From JAGVSR01 sp963786675 (GTDB lineage Bacteria > Pseudomonadota > Alphaproteobacteria > Rhizobiales > Hyphomicrobiaceae), in the NCBI GenBank assembly GCA_963786675.1, contig CAWAZY010000003.1, positions 62,001 to 126,000 on the forward strand: a stretch of DNA of 64,000 nt. The letters run 5' to 3'. Below are positions 16,986 to 25,150 of the stretch, piece by piece. A model generated the notes under the pieces. That model worked only from the letters and a program-made list of their open reading frames with translations. It did no database searches and had not been told where the DNA came from. Position 1 is the stretch's first letter; each line of letters begins with the position of its first letter. The translations under genes were made by a program, and so were the position numbers.

Positions 16986-18830
16986 TCAGCGCGGCGCGCC
17001 GGATGGACCGCCGGTATCGTTGCGTGTGGCGAGCACGGCCTTGGCGAGGCGTTCAGAATCCGCATGGGGCAGCGGAAGATAGCGCGCGCCCATGTGCTCC
17101 GCGAGCGTTTCCGCCTCCGCGTTGCGCCGGGGGGACGTATCGATCAGAAGGGTGGTGATCCCAAGGGCCCTCAAGGCATCTGCGGAGGCGTGAGCGTCGG
17201 TCATGGCCTTGCCGCGTCCGGGTTCTCCGTCGCGGCCGATATTGGCCCGGCCGTCGGTGAGGAGGACGAGCGTGGGGGCGATCCCCTTCTTCTTCTGGGC
17301 GGCGGCCAGTTCGGCGGCGCTGTCGATGGCCTTGGCCAGAGGCGTACCGCCGCCGCCGGGGAGCGCCGCCAGGCAACGCTGCGCCCGCGTCAGTGAGCGG
17401 GTCGGCGGCAAAAGGGTTTCTGCATCCTTGCCGCGGAACGCGATGAGGGCAACGCTATCGCGGCGCACGTAGCATTCGGACAAGATGGCTTCCACCGCGC
17501 CCTTGGCTTCCGCGAGGCGGTGCAAAGCGCTCGATCCGGATGCGTCGACCACGAAAATGGTGGTGCTGTTTGTTTTCTGTTTGAAGTGGGCGATGCGCAA
17601 GTCACTGGCGCGGACCTCGATCCGCCGCTTCTCTGCGTCCTTCACAACGGGTTGCGTGCATTCAGGCGCATGAGTGTGCTGGCGCCTCAGCGTCTGCCAT
17701 GGCGCGGCGGTGCGCAGGGTATCGATGAGGCTCAGCACATTGCCATTACGCGGCATCCCGCGGCGCACACCGGCCGGGCGTCCGCGCGTGCGGGCTGTTT
17801 GCGGCGTACCGCCTTTGCCCGGTGTCGATGGCAAGCGGGAGGGCCGCGCGTTGGCGGCTAGAGAGTCCAGCAATGCGGCGGGAATGGCGGCGGCCGCAGC
17901 GGCAAGAAGCAACTCCAACTCCTCCGGCAATGGCGTGTTTTCCGGCTCCGTATCGGGCTGGGTCTCAGCGTCGTCGGGCTGTTGCGGTTCGGGGGGTGGC
18001 GGTGGTTCGTTGGCCGCCTGTTCCGGCTCTTGGTCCTGCATATCCGGCAACCGCGTGGCGCGCGGCGCGAGCACGAGCCGCGCGGCGGCTTCGGCATCGG
18101 CGGCGGTCGTCGCGCTGCGCCCGGCAAGAGCTGCCGCGATCCGCGCCACGGCGATGGCCTGCAGCGGCGCCCGCAACGACGCGATACCCAGGGCAATGGC
18201 CGCTTGGCAGAAAAGTTCGGGACTGGCGGGGTCGGCATGGACGTGCGCAAGGCGCGATTGCGCGTGCGCAATGTCCTCGGCCGCGGGCAGGATCGGGCAG
18301 TCCGACAATGAAAGGCCATCGAGATCGACGCGCAAGGCCAATCGATCCAGGAGCGCGGAGGCAGGGATTTCGTCGGGCTCGGCGCCTTCGTCCAGCGCCA
18401 CGATGCCAAAGCGCGCGGGCAAGCGCAGCGATAGCCCGTCGCGCTCCATGTTGACACGGCCTTGATCCAATGCCGCGCTGAGGTGGGCGATGGCCCCCGC
18501 TGCGAGACGTTCCGCGCTGGGCACGATCAGCAAACCGCCGTCGGCCTGGGCGAGAAGCCCCGGTTCGGCGACCGGACGTCCGCGGGCCAACGTGGCCGCC
18601 AGATCGAGGCCGCCCAGAAGCCTGTCGTCTGGAACGTTGAGCGGCAGGCGCCGGATGTTCGCTGCCTCACCAGCTAGAGTTCGCAGAAGCCACAGCCACC
18701 TTTCGCGCACCGGACCGGAACGCGCGCGCAACGTCAATCCGCCGACGGCATGTGGCGCAACGGCAAGGACACGCGCCGCGAGGATCGCGTCCTGCCACCG
18801 CGCGGATGGGCCGTTGGCGGGTCCGGTCAT
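16986..18830 (-). CDS. bchD: BchD, Mg-chelatase subunit D
   Basis: BchD forms the AAA+ motor ring with BchI and contacts BchH to insert magnesium into protoporphyrin IX. The 614-residue protein has a degenerate AAA+ N-terminal half, an acidic Pro/Glu-rich linker at about residues 265-300, and a C-terminal integrin-I (VWA) domain with the metal-site motif FVVDASGSSALHR and LLTDGRANIGRDG. Its ATG overlaps the bchI stop. Length is typical. Confidence 0.95.
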   Translation of the reverse strand: MTGPANGPSARWQDAILAARVLAVAPHAVGGLTLRARSGPVRERWLWLLRTLAGEAANIRRLPLNVPDDRLLGGLDLAATLARGRPVAEPGLLAQADGGLLIVPSAERLAAGAIAHLSAALDQGRVNMERDGLSLRLPARFGIVALDEGAEPDEIPASALLDRLALRVDLDGLSLSDCPILPAAEDIAHAQSRLAHVHADPASPELFCQAAIALGIASLRAPLQAIAVARIAAALAGRSATTAADAEAAARLVLAPRATRLPDMQDQEPEQAANEPPPPPEPQQPDDAETQPDTEPENTPLPEELELLLAAAAAAIPAALLDSLAANARPSRLPSTPGKGGTPQTARTRGRPAGVRRGMPRNGNVLSLIDTLRTAAPWQTLRRQHTHAPECTQPVVKDAEKRRIEVRASDLRIAHFKQKTNSTTIFVVDASGSSALHRLAEAKGAVEAILSECYVRRDSVALIAFRGKDAETLLPPTRSLTRAQRCLAALPGGGGTPLAKAIDSAAELAAAQKKKGIAPTLVLLTDGRANIGRDGEPGRGKAMTDAHASADALRALGITTLLIDTSPRRNAEAETLAEHMGARYLPLPHADSERLAKAVLATRNDTGGPSGAPR

Positions 18831-19846
18831 ATGACGAAACGCTCCCCTGAACCGCCGAAGAGATCAGCCACGGCACGGTCGACCCGCGCACCGGAGTCAG
18901 AACTGGAGAGTGGCGTCCGGCGTAGTCGGTGACGCAAGGCCATCGTCGCGACACGGCGCAGGTGCGCATCCTCGATTTCGGCCGCTCCTTCCAGCGCGGC
19001 AACCGCACGGGCCGCGCGGACCAGGGTCAGTTCGCCGCGCAGGCCGTCCGTGCCGACCTCCAGGCAGAGCTGCGCCGCACGCTCCAACGCGACATCGCGC
19101 ACTTCAATTCCAGTGATCCGGCCCCGGGCGTTGACGATGTGCGCGCGCAGTCGCGCCTCGTCTTCGTGCCAGCGGGCCTGGAACGTCTGCGGGTCCCGCT
19201 CAAAGTCATCGCGGCGGCGTACCACTTCGACCCGTGTTTTCAGATCTTCAGGCGTGCGAACTTCGACGGACAGTCCAAACCGGTCGAGCAGCTGTGGCCG
19301 CAGTTCGCCTTCTTCGGGGTTTCCTGTTCCCACGAGCACGAAGCGGGCGGGATGGCGGACGCTTAAGCCTTCGCGTTCGACGACGTTCTCGCCGGAGGCC
19401 GCAACGTCGAGCAGCAGATCGACCAGATGGTCTTCAAGCAGATTGACTTCATCGATGTAGAGGAATCCGCGGTGGGCCTTGGCCAACAGCCCGGGTTCGA
19501 AGGCTTTCTCGCCATGCACGAGCGCGCGTTCCAGATCGAGCGCGCCGACGACGCGGTCCTCGGTGGCACCAAGCGGGAGATCGACGACCGGGACTGGAAT
19601 ATCGGCGGTCTCACCGTTGGAGACATGCGTGCAGCCACTTCCCGGCGGGCAGTTGAACCGGCAGCCGGCAACGACGGGCATGGGCGGTAGCAGGGCGGCC
19701 ATCGCGCGCACGGTTGTCGATTTGCCGGTTCCGCGATCACCGAAGACGAGCACCCCGCCGACGCTGGGGTCGATGGCCGCGATCAGCAAAGCCATCTTCA
19801 TGTCGTCCTGGCCGACGATGGCGGAGAAGGGAAATATGGCCGGCAT
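18827..19846 (-). CDS. bchI: BchI, Mg-chelatase ATPase subunit I
   Basis: BchI is the AAA+ ATPase of Mg-chelatase. The 339-residue protein begins MPAIFPFSAIVGQDDMKMALL and has Walker A GDRGTGKSTTVRA, Walker B FLYIDEVNLLEDH and sensor VGTGNPEEGELRPQ. I chose the ATG at 19846 because AAGGA lies about 8 bases upstream and the family starts here; ATG 19855 is also possible. It opens a bchI-bchD-bchO unit 62 bases after the HAD-CBS gene. Confidence 0.95.
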   Translation of the reverse strand: MPAIFPFSAIVGQDDMKMALLIAAIDPSVGGVLVFGDRGTGKSTTVRAMAALLPPMPVVAGCRFNCPPGSGCTHVSNGETADIPVPVVDLPLGATEDRVVGALDLERALVHGEKAFEPGLLAKAHRGFLYIDEVNLLEDHLVDLLLDVAASGENVVEREGLSVRHPARFVLVGTGNPEEGELRPQLLDRFGLSVEVRTPEDLKTRVEVVRRRDDFERDPQTFQARWHEDEARLRAHIVNARGRITGIEVRDVALERAAQLCLEVGTDGLRGELTLVRAARAVAALEGAAEIEDAHLRRVATMALRHRLRRTPLSSSDSGARVDRAVADLFGGSGERFVI

Positions 19847-19908
19847 GGGTCTCATCCTTGGTCTGGTCACGGATCGCACGGGCTAAACACGCCCGTGCGG
19901 GTGTCGGG

Positions 19909-21138
19909 TTAGCCGCGCGCGATGACGAAATCGCGCAGGACATTGGTTTCCAATTGCAGTTCGTCGAGACGGTGTTTCAGGACGTCGCCGATACTGACGA
20001 GGCCGATCAGAGCGCCGTCCTTTTCCACGGGCATGTGCCGGAATCGGCGCTGGGTCATGATCTTGGCCACGGCCGAAATCGCGTCGTCGGGTCCGCAGGT
20101 GATCACCGCCCTGGTCATCAGGTCGCCGACGAGCATACGCGGGAGGGCTTCACCGTGGCTGGCAAGACCGTTGGCAATGTCGCGTTCGGAGATGATCCCA
20201 TCGAGATGGCCGTTGGGGGCGATAACGACCATCGCGCCGACCCCTTCGGCCTTCAATCTCTGGGCAAGCGTGAAGATGCTTTCAGTGGCCTGGATCGCCT
20301 TCACCGTCGATCCTTTGTCCTTCAGGATGTCGGAGACTTTCATGGCGTAACTCCTGTGCAAGTTACCGAACAGATCGAAATATCCTGCATGCGCGCGGCG
20401 CAAGGCCGCCAGTATCTCACTCCCGTCGCCGGGCGTGAGAAATCGGACATCATCGTTGTCGTCGAGACGGATCAGGTCGCTCAACGTGTCGATGGTGAAG
20501 AGGGCTTCCTGGCAGCTGCCGGGCTCGTGGTGGCCGAGGAGAATAACGGCGGGAATACCGGCCTGACGCGCGGTGTGCGATCCTTCCGGCGACGCCTCCA
20601 GCGCGAGACACGCCGATGGATCAACGTTCAGGTTCTGAAGCGCCTTCTCATACGCGGCGTGCAGCCCGGCGGTGCCTTGATCTTCGGCGGCTGATTCGAT
20701 GCAAGCGAACAGCCGTTTGCCCATGTCGCCGAAGAGCGACGCAACAAGGTGTTCGGCTTCTTCCGTTGGCAGGGCGGTCACGGCCGCCACCTTTACGCCT
20801 TCGCCGCGAGCGGCCGTTGCTAATTCGCGAATGCCGAGACATGGATCGACGTAATCGTTTTCGAGGCGTTCGCGGATCACCGTCGAGGCATGACGCGACA
20901 TGACATCGATGAGCCGCTCAAAATCCTCCGAACTCCGATCGAAGCCCAGGTTCTTGCGGACGAAATGGCGGTACCGGTCGCGGCGCTGCGGATGGGCGCG
21001 CAACTCACGGAAGGCCTCCCGGCTGCATTTCCAGTGGAATCCGGCGGTCTCGACGACATGATTGAGCACGGACCGCTCTAACGCGTCGGTCTCGGCGACG
21101 ACCCCATCGGCCCTGATGATGATGGCTTGGAGGCTCAT
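19909..21138 (-). CDS. Degenerate HAD-fold domain fused to a CBS-domain pair, unknown
   Basis: The 409-residue protein has two parts. Residues 1-265 resemble CbbY/beta-phosphoglucomutase-like HAD hydrolases, but motif I reads IIIRADGVVAET where DxDGT is expected, so the nucleophilic Asp is Arg; motif IV reads ALEASPEG for the usual EDSxxG; and the motif III KPAPDIY region is lost. Residues 266-409 are two CBS motifs (MKVSDILKDKGSTV ... GIISERDIANGLA ... DLMTRAVITCGPDD ... HMPVEKDGALIGLVSIGDVLKHRLDE). The ATG at 20343 for the CBS part has its own AGGAG, so it may also be made alone (144 residues). The start (21138) overlaps the upstream gene. I infer a non-catalytic, nucleotide-sensing protein. 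Confidence 0.75.
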   Translation of the reverse strand: MSLQAIIIRADGVVAETDALERSVLNHVVETAGFHWKCSREAFRELRAHPQRRDRYRHFVRKNLGFDRSSEDFERLIDVMSRHASTVIRERLENDYVDPCLGIRELATAARGEGVKVAAVTALPTEEAEHLVASLFGDMGKRLFACIESAAEDQGTAGLHAAYEKALQNLNVDPSACLALEASPEGSHTARQAGIPAVILLGHHEPGSCQEALFTIDTLSDLIRLDDNDDVRFLTPGDGSEILAALRRAHAGYFDLFGNLHRSYAMKVSDILKDKGSTVKAIQATESIFTLAQRLKAEGVGAMVVIAPNGHLDGIISERDIANGLASHGEALPRMLVGDLMTRAVITCGPDDAISAVAKIMTQRRFRHMPVEKDGALIGLVSIGDVLKHRLDELQLETNVLRDFVIARG

Positions 21139-21461
21139 CCCTGCAGGTCCTTGGCCGAGGGAATGGCGCCGCCGGCGTCGGCCGCGGGCCAGCGCGACTT
21201 CAGATCCACCAGATGGCAGACCAGAGAGCCGGCCAGGGCGGCCGCCATGAAAAACCAGGCGCCGTCCGTCAAGGCGATCCGCAAAGCAATGAGTAGGAAG
21301 AGCCCCGCGCCGAGCATGGCCGCCACCGCCGGGAGTGACGGCCCAAGGCCGGTCCGGCGGTGGAGCCACACCAGCGCGATCGCCTCCAGTGCCATCAGGA
21401 GGATGATGGCATCGACGATCCGTCCGCTGGTGAATAGGTCTCTCAAGGTCTTCTTATCCAA
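21135..21461 (-). CDS. Small multi-span membrane protein, unknown (TTG start)
   Basis: The frame of up to 108 residues has three probable membrane segments (about residues 16-34, 42-62 and 67-85) and a short polar C-terminus. The first possible start is TTG at 21461; the first ATG in frame is at residue 23. It lies 20 bases after the bchP stop and its stop overlaps the HAD-CBS start (TCAT on the plus strand, ATGA coding), so the three genes look co-transcribed. I do not recognise the family. Confidence 0.65.
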   Translation of the reverse strand: MDKKTLRDLFTSGRIVDAIILLMALEAIALVWLHRRTGLGPSLPAVAAMLGAGLFLLIALRIALTDGAWFFMAAALAGSLVCHLVDLKSRWPAADAGGAIPSAKDLQG

Positions 21462-21481
21462 ACATTTGTTGCAAACGTCCC

Positions 21482-22702
21482 TCAGGGAGGGACGATGCCG
21501 AGCAGGTGCGCCATGTCTTTCACGAAGATGCGCGCATGCGCCATGGGTCGCGCGCGGGTCATTTTCTTATGCATGTAGGCCTGCCACGTCAGCGACTGAA
21601 CATCGGGATCGCGGCACATGGTGACGAAGCGCTCGCGCCGATGATCGTCGCGGTACCAGAAGCGCTGCATGATGCCGAGCACCCAGAACACCCGGCCATG
21701 CGCTTTCATGAACCGCCGCCGTGCGCTGGCCAGGGCTTTGCCGTTGCCTGTCTCCAAAACTTCGGCCACGGCGTCGGCGGCGATCCGGCCGCACAGCATG
21801 GCATAGTAGATACCCTCGCCCGAGGCCGGAGCTACTACACCTGCGGCATCACCGGCGACAATGACGTCGCGGCCGTTGTCCCAGCGTTTGCGCGGATGCA
21901 ACGGTATCGGCGCGCCCTCCCGCCGGATGGTTTCCGAACCCTCAAGCCCGGTCCTGATACGCAGATCCGCGACGGCGTCTTTCAGCGAGAAGCCTTTGTG
22001 GGCCGAACCTGTGCCGATGCTGGTCGTATCGCCATGGGGAAATATCCAGGCGTAAAAGTCGGGCGAAAGGCGGCCGTCATAGAAGACATCGCAGCGCGTG
22101 CTATCGAATTGCGCGCGCGCGTCGTCCCGTTCCGGGCTGCGGACAATCTCGTGATAGGCAAAAACGTACGGTGGCTGTTCCTCGCGCGGCAGGGCCTCGC
22201 GGGCTACCGCCGAGTTGGCGCCGTCGGCCCCGATCAGCAGGCGTGTCCTAACGGTGTCGAGCACCTCGGCGCCGTCGTCGAGGCGGCGCCGGAAGCTGAT
22301 GCGCAGCCTGCCGTCGTCATCGCGCGACAAGGATTCGAAGGTGCCCGTCCGGCGCTCGGCCCCGGTCTGGCGGGCCCTCTCGCGCAACCATTCGTCGAAG
22401 GGGCCGCGATCGACCATGCCGACGAAGCCGCCATCGATGGGCATGTCGGCGATCCGCTCGGCAGGCGAAACGATACGCGCCGCCGCGATGCGCGCCACGA
22501 TGAGTTCGTCGGGGATGTCGAATTCATTGATCAGAATGGGGGGGATGGCCCCGCCACAGGGCTTGATGCGGCCGGCTCTGTCGAGCAGCAGGACGGAGTA
22601 GCCCCGCGCCGCAAGGTCGGTGGCCGCCGTCGCCCCCGAAGGCCCGCCGCCGATCACAACGGCATCGAAGGACGGGGTGGTCGATAGTCGGTCATGATGC
22701 AT
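21482..22702 (-). CDS. bchP: BchP, geranylgeranyl diphosphate/bacteriochlorophyllide reductase
   Basis: BchP reduces the geranylgeranyl tail of bacteriochlorophyll to phytyl. The 406-residue flavoprotein has the FAD motif AVVIGGGPSGATAATDLAARG, GADGANSAVAREAL, and VAGDAAGVVAPASGEGIYYAM, which fit the ChlP/BchP family. Length is normal. It is encoded just after bch2, 12 bases from its stop. Confidence 0.95.
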   Translation of the reverse strand: MHHDRLSTTPSFDAVVIGGGPSGATAATDLAARGYSVLLLDRAGRIKPCGGAIPPILINEFDIPDELIVARIAAARIVSPAERIADMPIDGGFVGMVDRGPFDEWLRERARQTGAERRTGTFESLSRDDDGRLRISFRRRLDDGAEVLDTVRTRLLIGADGANSAVAREALPREEQPPYVFAYHEIVRSPERDDARAQFDSTRCDVFYDGRLSPDFYAWIFPHGDTTSIGTGSAHKGFSLKDAVADLRIRTGLEGSETIRREGAPIPLHPRKRWDNGRDVIVAGDAAGVVAPASGEGIYYAMLCGRIAADAVAEVLETGNGKALASARRRFMKAHGRVFWVLGIMQRFWYRDDHRRERFVTMCRDPDVQSLTWQAYMHKKMTRARPMAHARIFVKDMAHLLGIVPP

Positions 22703-22714
22703 GGCACGCGGTCC

Positions 22715-24059
22715 TTATCCCGGTTCGGCGACTGTCGGCTGGTTTGTGATCTCGAAAGTTTTGGTCTCGGCAACCGAAGAATCGGCAATGGCTCGGTGCC
22801 CGAGAACGGCCGCGCCGAGGAAGAGCATCGCTTCCAGCGCGAATACCGCCGTGAAGGCGTCGGCGTGCTCGGTGACCAGCGGTCGCATCGCGTCCGCCGC
22901 TGCCGCACCGAAAAATCCGCCAGCGCCGAATGCGATGGCTTGGGCCGCGCCCCACAGCCCCATGCGTACGCCTTCGCGCTGTTTGCGTCCCGATCCAGCG
23001 AGGCCCATCATGGTGCCGATGGCAGCCACTGCGAACGCACCGTTGGCGAATCCGAGGGCGATCACCGTGGCGTTGAGCGGCCAATGCGGTGCAAAGGCGC
23101 CGGCCACAACAAGGCCCAGCAACGCCGCCGCGGACGCAATGCAGCCGCCGACCGTCCACGCCTTCAGCGATCCGAAGCCGACCCGGGGGTTGGCTGCCAG
23201 GGCAACCAGGACCATGCCGGCAAAAACGCCTGCGTGCTGCAGTCCGGCGAGCCGTGTTGACTGGCCAGGGGTCAATCCGAAGGCAATTCCGGCGAACGGC
23301 TCGAGAATGAGATCCTGCATGCTGTAGGCGAGCATCGACACGAAACACGAAGATGGTGAAGCGCCGCGCCTGCGGCTCCTCCCACACCTGCGCCAGGGCT
23401 TCGCGAAATTGCGGCTTGGCTTCGACGGTGCCGGGAGCACCTGTTGGACGCGCGATCGGTTCGGGTTCTACGCCCCACAGGGCGAGACCGGCGAGAAGCA
23501 CCGCGAGGACCGAAACGGTGGAGGTCACCGCCATCAGGCGTGTGGTGGTGAAGGGATCGAGGAAATTGCTGGCGACGATGGTCGTCACCACAAATCCCGC
23601 GATCATCATCAGCCAGACGATGGTCGCGGCCGGCGCGCGCCGGGCGGGATCCACCCGTGTGGCCAGCAAGGCGAGCAGGGACGTTCCCGCCGCGCCGACG
23701 CCGATGCCGACGAACGTGAATGCCAGCGTGGCCAGCGCAAGGCCGGCGGCAAAATTCGTCTCCATCAGTGCGACAGCCGCTGCGGCGCCCGCTCCGCCGA
23801 GCGCCAGGATGACCATGCCGAACATGATCCATGGCGTGCGCCGCCCGCCGGTGTCGGAACCGTAGCCCCAGCGGGGCCGCAGAAATTGTAGGGCGTAGTG
23901 CAGCGCGACCAGCGCACCGGGCAGCATGGCGGGAAGCGCCAGTTCCACCACCATCACACGATTGATGGTCGATGTGGTCAGCACCACGATCGAGCCGAGG
24001 GCCGTTTGCACGAGGCCCATGCGCACAATGCCGATCCAGCCGAGAGTGGGATGTGTCAT
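22715..24059 (-). CDS. bch2: Bch2, PucC/LhaA-family MFS protein; frameshifted as sequenced
   Basis: This is the third member of the BCD (PucC/LhaA/Bch2) branch of the major facilitator superfamily, typically found between bchG and bchP, and thought to handle bacteriochlorophyll delivery. The sequence MTHPTLGWIGIVRMGLVQTAL through PQARRFTIFVF is in one frame. An extra base at about 23342 shifts the remainder (VSMLAYSMQDLILEPFAG ... FGAGGFFGAAAADAM) to the next. The span of 1345 bases is 3n+1. The start overlaps the bchG stop (ATGA). Twelve membrane segments are expected for the intact protein. Confidence 0.9.
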
Positions 24060-24964
24060 CAGAGAACCCCACTGATGGGACGGATGGCGACGGCGGCAAT
24101 CATCATGCCGGTGACGTAGAGAGAAATCCCCGTTGCATTGTACCAGGGTGCGCGTTCCCGGGGCGCGCGAACCAGAGTGGTCATGAGGGCGAGCTGTGCC
24201 ACAAGGACGGCGGCGACAAGTGCGGCCTGCAATCCATGCCCCCATTCGAGAAGCAGCAGGACGACGACGAACTGCGGCAGCGCCATAACGATGCAGGCCA
24301 GCCGCGCGGCGCGATCCACGCCGAGCTGCACGGGAAGCGAGCGCAGACCCATGCGCTTATCGCCCTCGATGGATTTGAAATCGTTGAGGGTCATGATGCC
24401 ATGCGCGCCGATGCTATAAAGCGCGGCCAGGGCGAGCACCTTGAAGTCAGGAAGCGCCGACGACATCACGAGCGCGCCGGTGAACCAGGGCAAGCCCTCA
24501 TAGCAAGCGCCCACGGCGGCGTTGCCCCACCAGCCGTTCTTCTTGAGCCGCAGCGGTGGCGCGCTGTAGGCCCAGGCCAGCACGAGGCCGAGCGCGGTTG
24601 CGATGAAGCCCCAAACTCCAAGGAGTGTTGCGATGAGCAGCGATAGCGCTGTCCAGACGATCGCGATGTGCAAACCGAGACGGCCGGGAATGCGTCCGGA
24701 GGGAATGGGCCGGTTCGGTTCGTTGATGGCGTCGACGTGGCGATCGAACCAGTCGTTGACGGCCTGACTGGTCCCGCAGACGAGGGGACCGGCAAGAAGG
24801 ATTCCGGCAACAACAAGATAGAGACGATCAATCGAACCGTCGTAGCCCGACGAGACAACCCCGCAAGCTAGCGCCCACATTGGTGGAAACCATGTGATCG
24901 GCTTCAGGAGTTCGATCACGGCCAGTGGGTCGAGGCGAGACGCTGTGAGCGCGGGTGTAGCCAT
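24059..24964 (-). CDS. bchG: BchG, bacteriochlorophyll synthase
   Basis: BchG is the UbiA-family prenyltransferase that attaches the geranylgeranyl or phytyl tail to bacteriochlorophyllide. The 301-residue membrane protein has the prenyl-diphosphate Asp motif in VNDWFDRHVDAINEPNRPIPSG and the second in LNDFKSIEGDKRMGLRSLPVQLG. There is no Shine-Dalgarno, and the promoter lies about 30 bases upstream, so the messenger leader is very short. It leads a bchG-bch2-bchP unit. Confidence 0.96.
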   Translation of the reverse strand: MATPALTASRLDPLAVIELLKPITWFPPMWALACGVVSSGYDGSIDRLYLVVAGILLAGPLVCGTSQAVNDWFDRHVDAINEPNRPIPSGRIPGRLGLHIAIVWTALSLLIATLLGVWGFIATALGLVLAWAYSAPPLRLKKNGWWGNAAVGACYEGLPWFTGALVMSSALPDFKVLALAALYSIGAHGIMTLNDFKSIEGDKRMGLRSLPVQLGVDRAARLACIVMALPQFVVVLLLLEWGHGLQAALVAAVLVAQLALMTTLVRAPRERAPWYNATGISLYVTGMMIAAVAIRPISGVL

Positions 24965-24994
24965 GCATGAAAGTTACTGCCGGTCCGTGGGGAG

Positions 24995-25012
24995 TGTCAA
25001 TTATACATTACA
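24995..25012 (-). promoter_or_regulatory. bchG promoter with PpsR/CrtJ operator
   Basis: A perfect TGT-N12-ACA motif holds a consensus minus-strand TATAAT (-10) at 25000-25005. The matching -35 is weak (CGTACA, 16 bases upstream). Transcription would begin near 24993, about 29 bases before the bchG ATG. Overlap with the -10 box implies repression by occlusion. The rest of the 186-base gap back to ppsR holds no other recognised element. Confidence 0.72.
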
Positions 25013-25150
25013 CTTTTGGATGTACGATTTTCTGGAATCTTAAGCGGCCTCATGCGCCGGAATTTGCCCTGCGCGGAGGACGATGCGCGGCCCGGCATGC
25101 GGGCCAAGATGACGACGAGGAGAAGCGCGTGACGAGGGTGCTGGCGGAGG

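Noticed and set aside
22692..24245. 517-codon minus-strand frame spanning bch2
   Set aside because: It is the bch2 N-terminal frame extended upstream and then, past about 23342, a non-coding Arg-rich frame created by the indel.
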